Shown: positions 17,945 to 28,600 of the stretch, one piece after another
Numbering within the stretch: the first letter of the stretch is position 1
Layout of the letters: every line of letters begins with the position of its first letter
NCBI RefSeq assembly: GCF_001039355.2
Contig: NW_019775734.1
Location: forward strand, 188,001-233,605
Direction of reading: 5' to 3'
Origin: Lingula anatina
Taxonomy: Eukaryota; Brachiopoda; Lingulata; Lingulida; Lingulidae
DNA length: 45,605 nt
The notes under the pieces: model-generated
The model's database searches: none
What the model saw: the letters and a program-made list of their open reading frames with translations, nothing else
What the model was told of the DNA's origin: nothing
Position numbers and translations under genes: made by a program

Positions 17945-19908
17945 GTTACAGGGACTTTGTTCTGTCTGTTTGCCCTTCTGTAAGTTTTTTCTCTTGATGT
18001 CGTTCCCACAACTGACCTCTCCAATGAAGAATACATCAAGCCATGCTTGAAAAAAAAATACATTGCTTTACTTCAATGCATTATGAATGTGTATATGAGT
18101 TTAAGTTGATGAGATAAATTATTAAGACATTACATATTGTAAGCAATATGAAGTTTGCAGAAGTTCGAAAAATTATCAACGTTTTTGTTATAAAGTTTTC
18201 TTTTTATCTGTTATGATTTTTTCAAGTTATCAAAATTAATGCAGTGACTACTTCGTGAACTCCATCAGATGTGAAGAAAGTGAGCAAAATTGCACATACT
18301 CGTAATTAGTTGGAAAAAAGCAGGGACTCAAACATTCACTATTGTGGTTACAAAAGTAAGCAAGATGATGTTCATGTACACAGTTTGTTGGCATTATTCC
18401 GTCATGAGCTGATTAATATTTTCTAGGATTTGATAAATAGCATGGTGGACCTAGTGAATGTGAATAAATTAAGGAAATAAATTAATCTTAAATAAATCAG
18501 GATTTTCTTTTTCATCTACTTAATACATAAATAGGTCACAAATGGGCTAAATTAAAAGTGATTAAATTTTGGTGACGATCCTATAATTAATTAGTTAATG
18601 GTTTTGATTAAAATTATTAGTAAATCATTTATCTATCTGTCTGCATGTTACATATGTAGCAGCATATTCAATAAGTCATAAAATTTTGATGGAATTTTCA
18701 GGATATTTCGGAAACGGGCTATCTGTGTGTGGTGATTAAATACTTACTTAATTACCTTATAAAAGATAATAATGAGATTTTAGCTTATTACACGATAAAA
18801 TTTAAGTTATTTCAAAATAGTAATAATGAGAATTAACTAAGTTAGATCCTAATCAATTAATGAATGGATTAACTAACTTATAAATGAATAATGAAATTGA
18901 GTTGTTTTGGGGGAAGTCTGCACACCCTGAGTTTTTTTTTTTTTTTTTTTTCTGCATCATCCCGCACCGGTCATAATATATAATATAGCTTCTGAATATT
19001 CCCACTTAGATTGTGGAGGAAAGATAGTGTCTTTTCGAAATTATGGATAATTAGGAGGATAGCACTAGATTGAAAAATGTATACATAAGTTTCCCAGGGT
19101 GATTCTCTCTCTCTCTCTCTGTCCACTTGAGCAGTTTTAATTACTTGATTGGGAAAAACCATACACCGATACTTCACACCAAAATAACCGGAAGTTGTTT
19201 GCCCGTGTAGATGCCCCGTCTCTGTTAACAGTTGGACGACAGGTCTCTCACTCGCTAAGCCAGGGGAGCTTGTTGACTAGAGGTTAGTTTTGTCAACTGT
19301 GAGTGATGTAGAAAACGTAAATGTTAATGTCGATACAGGCTTTTACGTCTACGTTAAACTTTGAGCCATTCACTACTGTACATCACCGTCACATGTACAT
19401 GTAGATATGATGTCTTATCAGTTTTTTTAACCACTTTAACACATAGAAATACATTCAGTGAAAGAGAAAAATGATGCATTTTTGATATACAAACTTATTT
19501 GTCAAAACAGAATGTCACTTAATGTGTAATTTTAAAATTTGTTCTTTGAACCTTAATTGTGATTGGTTCTCCGTACAATTCATGATCACTATGATCAATG
19601 TAACAGTCTCTGTACTTAAATCCAAATTTCTTTGCTCTTGAACTAATGTCAATTATAACCAAAATGAAACGGCAACTTTTGGAATTTAATATGAAAAATG
19701 GACAGTTATTTTTAAAAAAGTATTTAATCATTAATTAAAAATAAAAATGAATTAACCAGAGTTATCATATTGACTGTTACATATTGCTAGTATTCTGAGT
19801 ATATATATATACAGTATACACACACACACACTGTATACTTGCTGATATGGGTAGAATGCAATATAGTGCAGTAAGCAGTCACATAATTTTCATTTTTTTC
19901 CTTTTAAG
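17945..19908. other. Intergenic region upstream of the aldolase-like gene
   Basis: No coding region was recognised. It contains a T-run near 18932-18951, a short CT tract near 19103-19121 and a TA/CA palindromic tract at 19799-19838. An AG|GTTAGT donor-like site at 19283/19284 and a pyrimidine-rich TTTTAAG acceptor ending at 19908 could bound an intron in the 5' leader of the gene at 19923. That pairing is only a suggestion. Confidence 0.5.
19799..19838. repeat. TA/CA repeat with flanking inverted repeats
   Basis: A TATATATA tract, then ACAGTATACA, a CA-repeat and TGTATACT. The two 8-10-base arms around the CA-run are inverted copies able to pair as a hairpin stem. Confidence 0.7.
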
Positions 19909-19922
19909 GATTGTATGCCAAG

Positions 19923-20732
19923 ATGCTGCATGCAGTATCTTTTATTGGCCTAGTGCAGTCCCAGTTGGTTCGCCTAAGTCAAAGTAAACATGCACCAAAG
20001 AAGAGCTCTGGACTTCCAAAAGAAGGGGTCATCAAGTTTGATATCGATCACAGTGATGCCATCCTCACTGCAATTGAAAGGAGGAGCGCAGATAGAATAA
20101 AGCTTGTTCGGGATTTTCTTTATAATCTACACTTGGTTGGACAGTATTTGTCAGGGCCCTACCAGGGTCTTGGATTTGGAAATGTCAGCGAGTTGTTACC
20201 AGTACAAGACCAGGGGGAGGGCACTTTAAAGACATTCTGCATAACGGGAACCCAGACTGGTACAATTAAAGCTCTTGATTCTGGGAAACATTTTGCTGTG
20301 GTGACGGAGTATGATTTTGAGAAGTACAGAATCAAAGCTCATGGTTGCATCAAACCCAGCAGTGAAGCCATTACGCATGCTGCTATCTACGAGAGCAGTC
20401 CTCACATTCAGGCCATAATCCACGTCCATTCCCCAGTCCTGTGGCAGGCACTGTTATTATCACCAGATGATGAAGTATTGAAGACAGCCAAAGATGTGGA
20501 ATATGGCTCATATGAACTAGCTCAAGCCATTCGCCAACTTATTAAGGAAAATCAAAAGCAGGGATGGTTTCTCACAGCAGGCCATGACGATGGGTTATTC
20601 TTTTATGGACCCAATCTAGTCAAAACTCTGGAATTAACTCTCCAGGTTTATAAAATTGTGTTTAAAGTATCACCTGTAGTTATTCAAAACATGAAACGCT
20701 TGGTGGCCCGCTTAGAGACTTGGAACAAGTAA
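19923..20732 (+). CDS. Class II aldolase/adducin-family protein, bacterial type, single exon
   Basis: 269-aa protein with the fold of fuculose- and rhamnulose-phosphate aldolases. Signatures seen: GLGFGNVSELLP (substrate loop), FCITGTQTGTIKAL, IKPSSEAITHAAIY (Glu148), AIIHVHSPVLWQ (His167, His169) and TAGHDDGLFFYG (His221). The Glu and three His match the family's acid/base and Zn2+ ligand pattern, so the site looks intact. The layout resembles uncharacterised bacterial and cyanobacterial class II aldolases more than adducin; the natural substrate is unknown. The first ~30 residues (MLHAVSFIGLVQ onwards) are rich in hydrophobic, Ser, Arg and Lys residues with no acid, suggesting a mitochondrial presequence. 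The first in-frame ATG is 19923. An in-frame stop lies at 19905-19907, but a spliced upstream exon joining at 19909 could extend the protein. The coding region has no intron, unlike its neighbours. Confidence 0.9.
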   Translation: MLHAVSFIGLVQSQLVRLSQSKHAPKKSSGLPKEGVIKFDIDHSDAILTAIERRSADRIKLVRDFLYNLHLVGQYLSGPYQGLGFGNVSELLPVQDQGEGTLKTFCITGTQTGTIKALDSGKHFAVVTEYDFEKYRIKAHGCIKPSSEAITHAAIYESSPHIQAIIHVHSPVLWQALLLSPDDEVLKTAKDVEYGSYELAQAIRQLIKENQKQGWFLTAGHDDGLFFYGPNLVKTLELTLQVYKIVFKVSPVVIQNMKRLVARLETWNK

Positions 20733-22501
20733 CTCGTTTTTCAGCCTGAATGTTGCAATATGCATTTAAACCATAGAACTGGTAACAATTAGATATGTAT
20801 CAATTTTTCCTGCATAAAAGTAATTTGCATCAGGAAGTGGTTTGATTTCAAGTCCAGAATTGAAATTTTTCTTTATGAATTGCAGTCTTCTCTCTGATAT
20901 GTACAAATTAATTAATTTATTACTGTATAGGAATTTTCAGTAATAATTTTAAATTAAAACACCATTTATGTGTTTATGCATGTAGTTATGAAAGTTTTTT
21001 TTTGTTATGGATTTTATAAAAAGGATTGTTATGCTGAGAAAAAATGTACGTGATTGCTCCACAATTCAATCTCTTTTTTAAACAAATATGGCTTTGCACA
21101 ATTTCTGTGCACTGCAATTACCAAAAAATCAATAAAAGGGGAAAAGAAATAATGACTCAAAATTTTCTATTTTATACACGTATTTCTAACTTTATTTATA
21201 ATTTGAAAAACAAAATGAATACACTGTATTTTTATCACAGATAAATTATCACAAAAAGTAAACCTTACTATATCTACTATGTATACTTTGAAACATTATT
21301 AAACATGCCACAAAAAGATCCATTATTACAAAAGTGTTTATGTATATAAAAAAAACTTACAAAATAACTAGTATATTCAAACAACTGGAATTCTAAATGA
21401 TTATGGAATGTGCATATATGGCAAACAACAATATGTATCAAACTATGCTGCTACCATCACCAATTAAGGTAATGGTTTCAGATATGCTTATTTCTAACAG
21501 ACCTACGCCCCCCTCAAAGGAACACTTAAAAAGAACTATCAATCACATAATGCTACAGAGATTTAAACCTCAAGGGACCAATTTATATATTTCCTAGTTC
21601 ACATATATTTAACAAAGATCACAAGTAAATTGAAAAATATTATTGTTTTAGGTATAATCATGTTCTATAAAAATATCAGAGATTTAAACCTCAAGGGACC
21701 AATTTACATATATTTCCTAGTGCACATATATTTAACAAAGATCACAAGTAAATTGAAATATATTATTGTTTTAGGTATAATCATGTTCTATAAAAATATG
21801 TTTAGCAGAAAATTTTTAATGTGCAAACTGCTTTTGTTCAGGCCTCGAAAAAGAAGAATCTAAATAAACTCAAGATTCTAGGACAATTCCCCCCCTTGAA
21901 AATCCTACCCCCCCCCCCTCCCCAAGACAACACCCACCTCTGCAGGAAAGTGTTTTTGAATTATTTTTTTAGGGATTTATATTCTACTTGAAAGAAGACA
22001 AAAAAGAAATATAAACAAAAGTATTGGCTATCAATTACAAGTTTCATGAAGCTCACTTATGTGCTAAACAGACCTTAGAGGCAACCTTAAATTATAAGAT
22101 GCTATATATGCAAATTTTGTAAATTTGCCATTAGGTGCCATTTTTTAATCAAACAAATACTACCATTTTATCTAAAAGTAAACAAATGTCACTTTATCTG
22201 CATTTCATTTGATGTTAGTTTTTCTTTTCTATCTGGTTAAGTAAATAATAATAATGAACTAGAAAAAGAAAACCAGATTTGAAAGTTGTTGCTTATTTAC
22301 GTTAGGGGGTAGTGGTGAAACAATTAAAAATGACAGTTCATCAAAGAGCTACTTGGAAGAGTGAGATTACCTGTTTACCCCACCTCTAGCTGGAGATTCA
22401 TTTTGATTAAAGGCATAATTTTTCTCAATATCACATTCTTTACTTTCAGAATGATATTCATTGCAGGAGATTGTGGTGGTGGGGTGGGGGGTGGGGGTGG
22501 G
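20733..22501. other. Convergent intergenic region
   Basis: Lies between the aldolase-like gene (+) and the 3' end of the channel gene (-). It probably holds both 3'UTRs; AATAAA occurs at 21131-21136 on the plus strand. A 121-bp tandem duplication and C- and G-rich tracts are listed separately. No further coding region was recognised. Confidence 0.5.
21556..21799. repeat. 121-bp tandem direct duplication
   Basis: Two adjacent copies, 21556-21676 and 21677-21799, both starting CAGAGATTTAAACCTCAAGG and ending TCATGTTCTATAAAAATAT. They differ by a few bases and a 2-base insertion. No N lies between them, so unlike the other duplications here this one may be genuine. Confidence 0.9.
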
Positions 22502-22520
22502 GGGGATTGTCTGGGGGGAA
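22472..22520. repeat. G-rich tract
   Basis: GGTGGTGGGGTGGGGGG-like sequence on the plus strand, about 60 bases beyond the stop codon of the first 3' copy of the channel gene. The contig starting at 24067 begins within the equivalent of this tract, so it probably broke the assembly. Confidence 0.85.
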
Positions 22521-24065
22521 TTGTCTTGATACCCAAACTCAGCTGTCTATATTGCACTTGTTACCAATAAGAATTCAATCATGCAACACTTAAATTTGTT
22601 TCTGCAGTGTCTGAAGATTCCATGCCAACTTCATTGCTATTCCTTAAGGTCTGGTATTCAGTGTCAACTTTGCTACGGTGTCTTGTTTTTTTCTTCTTGG
22701 ACTTTCCTGGACTATGTATTGACTTTCCTGAAGCATCCTTGCTCTAGAAATGGATAATATTCTATTATTTAAAATTAAGGGACTAAAATTCTTGGAAATA
22801 ATTAACTTCAATCTGTTATCTGATGGAACTTTTGTGGAACAGAAGAAATTGTGCTAAGTCAGATAAAATACCCTTTTCCACGTATATATTTCACAAGCTA
22901 ACACTTCCACATATAAAACATAAAATTTAAACCAGTACAAAGAAATGAAACTCAAATTAAGAAATATGCCAAATTATATTAGGAAACTGTGAGAAAAACC
23001 TCTTCACTGAATCAGTAGCCAATGTATAGGGAAACACATTCTTTGAAAAGTCAAAATTGATAACACCATCCTTATCTGAAGTCTTAATTCTACAATTGTA
23101 TTAAACCAGTGAAAATAAATTTGTCCAACCATGCCCATGCATTCACAAGTGAAAGGAATGTAGCAAAAAAACTTACACAGTACTTACCCCAGATTCACTA
23201 TTGTCACTAACATGTGTCTTTTCCCCTTGTTCCTGAGATGCTTCTATTGCAGCCTTTTCTGCCATTTTTCTCCTCCAGGCCACATCAATAACATCACACA
23301 GAGAATGGAATTTCTCAGTGTTGGCTTCCAAGGTTTTCTTTTGCTTGAACCACTATTAATATTATAATAAAAAGAAAGTGAATCACATTTGAAATTTATG
23401 TGGGTGAGCAACTGAAGCCAAAAATTAAGAAGAATAATTTGATTACAAGAGTTGATACCAGTACATGAAAGACATATCGTATAATGCCAGAAGTTCAAAA
23501 ATGGCATACATAAAATGTCAATTGTGTCAGAATATTGTTGAAATGTAATTATGACATCAAACAAAAAATTGAAACTGTAGCTAACAAACAAAATACAGAA
23601 GTATTTCTTTATGAAAATAAACCATAGAACAGAAAAAGAAAGTCCATACTTTTTTCACTACAATAATGCCCATGACCAAATGAATGATGACTACGCTGCC
23701 AGTCAAAACACACACTGATATTAGATCAAACAACCTGGCTGTTGTCTCGGTCAACAAGGAGGCCACTGCATTCTGAACCCCCACCAGAAACTGTATTGTC
23801 ATACAACTGATGACATAAATATCCTGCAGGAAAAAATTTAAAAAAAGTCAAAATGCTGATAATTTGAATATCTTGCACAATAAAATATTTTTTCAGGTAT
23901 GAACTGGTGTTTTTTATTTTTAATCTTTAAGTATGTTAAATGGCAGTTTGAGTTTAAAAAAAGCTTTTCCGTCTTAAACTCATCGTGTCAGACTCTCGAT
24001 GTTATCAAAATACTAAAGAATCACTATTTATATCTAAACACTTAAGTTTTAATTGTTATAACAAG
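22502..24065 (-). pseudogene. Extra copy of last three exons of the ion-channel gene
   Basis: Repeats the segment 24067-25617. It contains intact copies of the M3-M4 exon (23650-23823), the first tail exon (23188-23352) and the terminal exon (22579-22743, stop at 22579-22581), all with splice sites and frame kept. Comparing the M3-M4 exons by eye gives 9 differences in 174 bases. Three residue changes result (Ile/Thr, Ile/Val, Thr/Lys); the other changes are silent. Frame preservation says both are functional sequences. The most likely reading is a second haplotype placed in tandem across the single N at 24066. A real partial duplication giving alternative 3' exons is the other option. Confidence 0.75.
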
Positions 24066-24066
24066 N

Positions 24067-25617
24067 GGGGATTGTCTGGGGGGAATTGTCTTGATACCCA
24101 AACTATGCTGTCTATATTGCACTTGTTACCAATAAGAATTCAATCATGCAACACTTAAATTTGTTTCTGCAGTGTCTGAAGATTCCATGCCAACTTCATT
24201 GCTATTCCTTAAGGTCTGGTATTCAGTGTCAACTTTGCTACGGTGTCTTGTTTTTTTCTTCTTTGACTTTCCTGGACTATGTATTGACTTTCCTGAAGCA
24301 TCCTTGCTCTAGAAATGGATAATATTCTATTATTTAAAATTAAGGGACAAAAATTCTTGGAAATAATTAACTTCAATCTGTTATCTGATGGAACTTTGTG
24401 GGATAGAAGAGGTTGTGCTAAGTCAAATAAAATACCCTTTTCCACGTATATATTTCACAAGCTAACACTTCCACATATAAAACATAAAATTTAAACCAGT
24501 ACAAAGAAATGAAACTCAAATTACGAAATATGGCAAATTATATTAGGAAACTGTGAGAAAAACCTCTTCGGTAGCCAATGTATAGGGAAACACATTCTTT
24601 GAAAAGTCAAAATTGATAACACCATCCTTATCTGAAGTCTTAATTCTACAATTGTACTAAACAAGTGAAAATAAATTTGTCCAACCATGCCCATGCATTC
24701 ACAAGTGAAAGGAATGTAGCAAAAAAACTTACACAGTACTTACCCCAGATTCACTATTGTCACTAACATGTGTCTTTTCCCCTTGTTCCTGAGATGCTTC
24801 CATTGCAGCCTTTTCTGCCATTTTTCTCCTCCAAGCCATATCAATAACATCACACAGAGAATGGAATTTCTCAGTGTTGGCTTCCAAGGTTTTCTTTTGC
24901 TTGAACCACTATTAATATTATAATAAAAAGAAAGTGCATCACATTTGAAATTTATGTGGGTGAGCAACTGAAGCCAAAAATTAAGAAGAATAATATGATT
25001 ACAAGAGTTGATACCAGTACATGAAAGACATCATATAATGCCAGAAGTTCAAAAATGACATACATAAAATGTCAATTCTGTTAGAATATTGTTGAAAAGC
25101 AATTATGACATCAAACACAAAATTGAAAGCGAAGCTAACAAACAAAATACAGAAGTATTTCTTTATGAAAATAAACCATAGAATAAAAAAAGAAAGTCCA
25201 TACTTTTGTCACTACAATAATGCCCATGACCAAATGAATGATGACTATGCTGCCAGTCAAAACACACACTGAGATAAGGTCAAATAGCCTGGCTGTTGTC
25301 TCAATCAACAAGGAGGCCACTGCATTCTGAACCCCCACCAGAAACTGTATTGTCATACAACTGATGACATAAATATCCTGCAGGAAAAAATAAAAAAAAA
25401 AGTCAAAATGCTGATAATTTGAATATTTTGCATAATAAAATATTTTTTCAGGTATGAACTGGTGTTTTTTATTTTTAATCTTTAAGTATGTTGAATGGCA
25501 GTTTGAGTTTTAAAAAAGCTTTTCCGTCTTAAACTCATCGTGTCAGACTGTCAATGTTATCAACTTACTAAAGTATCACTATTTATATCTAAACACTTTT
25601 AGTTTTCATTGTTATAA
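24067..25617. repeat. Second copy of 1.55-kb duplicated segment (channel 3' exons)
   Basis: Matches 22502-24065 across exons and introns, starting right after the single N at 24066. This copy is contiguous with the single-copy upstream exons and is therefore used for the gene model. Confidence 0.9.
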
Positions 25618-28600
25618 AAAGGACTTTCAGAATAATGTGACTTTACAAATATACAAAGTATTTGAAATGTATAATCTCCAAATCTTACCAAGTACGTGAG
25701 GTAAGAGACAGCTGGTAGCTGCTGTGACACCACAAACTTAAAGGCTACAGAGGTTAGAAGTAAGGTCAAAGTCACACCAAGCCTGTCGGCAGGAGCAGAC
25801 GCCTCCACAGTGAATGAGGAAATGGTCAGCAACATGATACAAAACTGAATGAAAAATATATATTGATGTTATAGCTTAAGTTACAGGGGCTGGAAAGAGG
25901 CAATGAGGAACAAAAAAAAATACAGGTCAATGCTTAAAATTTTCATTGTTTGGCAAGCAATGCAAACAATCTATTAATATTGTATCTTCTTAGGCAACTT
26001 CATGTTTAACAACAGTGCAATAATTTAAAGTTATATATTAAAATCAATCAAAACTTTTTAATCTACTCAAAAATTTACTTTATTCTAAACTAAATATGCT
26101 TCACAACTGATATTTTACATACACTGATTGAGTAAAAGTTGCCATACTCACCATTACCAAAATAACATTCCACATATAAAATCCTGGTTTTCTTTTGACT
26201 TGAAGTGTGATGTTGTACAGTGGATATTGGTTGTGAGCAGCTGATTTCTCCTTCCAAGGTGTGACTGGTTCACAGATCAGGTGTGGATATAGTTTCCATT
26301 CCTGCTGCCCTGGAGAAAGAGGAATAAGTTGTTAGCAAAACTGTGCCATTAGGTGAATTCATAAGACAGTTTAACAAACAGTCAATGTGTCAAATTCAAT
26401 TAATACATCTGAATGTTAAAACATCTTTATCAAAAGCACTTAATTCATAGTTTATATGTAAAGGTTGTTAGAATATTGTATTATTAATATTATTATTAAT
26501 ATTCAAAGTTACCATATCTACTGATAATGTCTTGGATTGACACAATAAAAACACTTATTTCTTTTGACATAAACTGATTGAAATTGTTACAAATGAAATG
26601 AACATAATAAAACAACAAACTGTGGTAATGGTGAATATAAAATCTGACTGTACTAAAAGATATATTTTGTTTTGCAAACCTGAAAACTGGTCTGTTCTTA
26701 TTGCATCTTTAATGCTCATATCTTTCTCAAACTCTATTTGTTTGATGGGCCAATCTGATGACAATCGAATGGTTAGATCCTAGAAAGAATGAGAATATAT
26801 TTTAAGAAAGATCAAATTATTAAATTAAAAAAAAAATACTTCCTACAACAGTACATAGAAATATTGTATAACTGTACAAAAATGCTGTGCTTTTTTTATT
26901 TTGTTGTTACTTTCTTTTTTAAAGAAGATATGCCATCAAAGATAACATATTATTCTTGATTTAATCATTTGGATAAAAAAATACAAATTTTCTCTTTGAG
27001 CATTCCTGATATAACATACCCTATATTGTGAGTGCTAGGGAAAACACACAGATGATTTTGGGTTGTAAGAAAAAAGTAAAAAAGAAACTGCATGATTACC
27101 TGGCTCGGTGGCCTTAAGGATGATTAATTAAAACAACTTGTATAACTTTGATGATGCATTTTGCAAAAAAATTGACTGGTTATTTAACAAAATTACAGCC
27201 TTGGAATCTCGCCATCCGGTTTCCTTCTTGCAATAAATCAACTTTGCATATGCCATAAAAAGACTGGCTCCATGCATTCTGGGTAGTACATGTATCAGTA
27301 ACTGACCTGATGACTTCTACTGACCTGATGATCAAATGGAAACTCATTCAATTCCAGATTTTCCTTCAAAGTAACAGTCATACGCATACCTGTGATATAA
27401 AAAAATATATATACATATTTTTTTAAACCAAGTAATAAATGAAGTCTCATGTCACATAATTCAGTAAATTTTCCTCAACAATGTCTGCTTAGTATCTCCA
27501 TATATATATTACACCAATATACCCAATACTGCTTAAAACTGGTGTGGCTTAACTTTCCTGCTGTATTACTTATTACAAATGTTAACAGAAATATCACATA
27601 ACAAATCCAATGTAAATACTGACTGAACTCATTTACTTACTAAATCTGACCTCTGGTACGTCATCTGGTTCTTCATAAACCAAGAAGTGTTTTATTGTCT
27701 TCTTCAGTACAGCAACCTCATTCAGTAAAGTTATCCTTGGGTCCCAGGCTTGTGACCAGTCCACCTCCTGAAGTAACATTAAAGGGATTAAAACTCTTTA
27801 CATGAGATTCAAATTCTACAATTAATACATTGTAAACAACACAAGGAAATGTAAAAAAAAATTGCATGGCAGTTAAATGTTCATCCCAGTATGGGCAGAT
27901 GTTGGACCTTCATTGATTGTTACCCTCTATAATTATCTCTTAAGAGATTATTACTAAAACCAAACTCTTAAAAAAATCAATTTACTTTGAATGTCCAAAA
28001 ACCAGGATTTATTAACCATTGGTAAGTATGGGGAAAATTGTCCTTTATGCCAGGAAAATTTGTCTTATGGCACTCACCCCGCAAAAATGAAGAATTGTCA
28101 TCCCTATAAGCTATTAATACAATATTTTCAATATTATATCAAAACTTGGGAAAACTGCCACAGTGAACTGACTTCTGCTCCATACTTAGCCTGCTGTACT
28201 TACTTCAGGTAAATGTGAAACAGAAATTAGGTAACACACCAGGGCAATCTTCCAAAACTTTTTGCAATTAAAAAAGGCAATATCACTAACATTACCTCTT
28301 ACTACAAATAATTACACATTAACATTAACATTGCTATGTTACCTCCTGCTTCTTTCCTTTTAGTGTAGGTTCTTTCCATATTGCTCTCAAGTATATGTCC
28401 ACTGTAAATTCCTGTTTCACATTGTCTATGTCACCCACGGCAATGATGATGACCCTGATGCCTACTTTTACCTGAATATAAAAAGCACACATAATTTTGT
28501 TAACATTGGAATTATTACACAGCTAATTCCTTGCTCTTTTTGTCCCACCCCATAAATTCCATCAGATACAGTACATCATACATATTTAACAACATAAAAA

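Noticed and set aside
22361-22570. Gly-rich (+) and Pro-rich (-) frames
   Set aside because: Translation of the G-rich tract in both directions.
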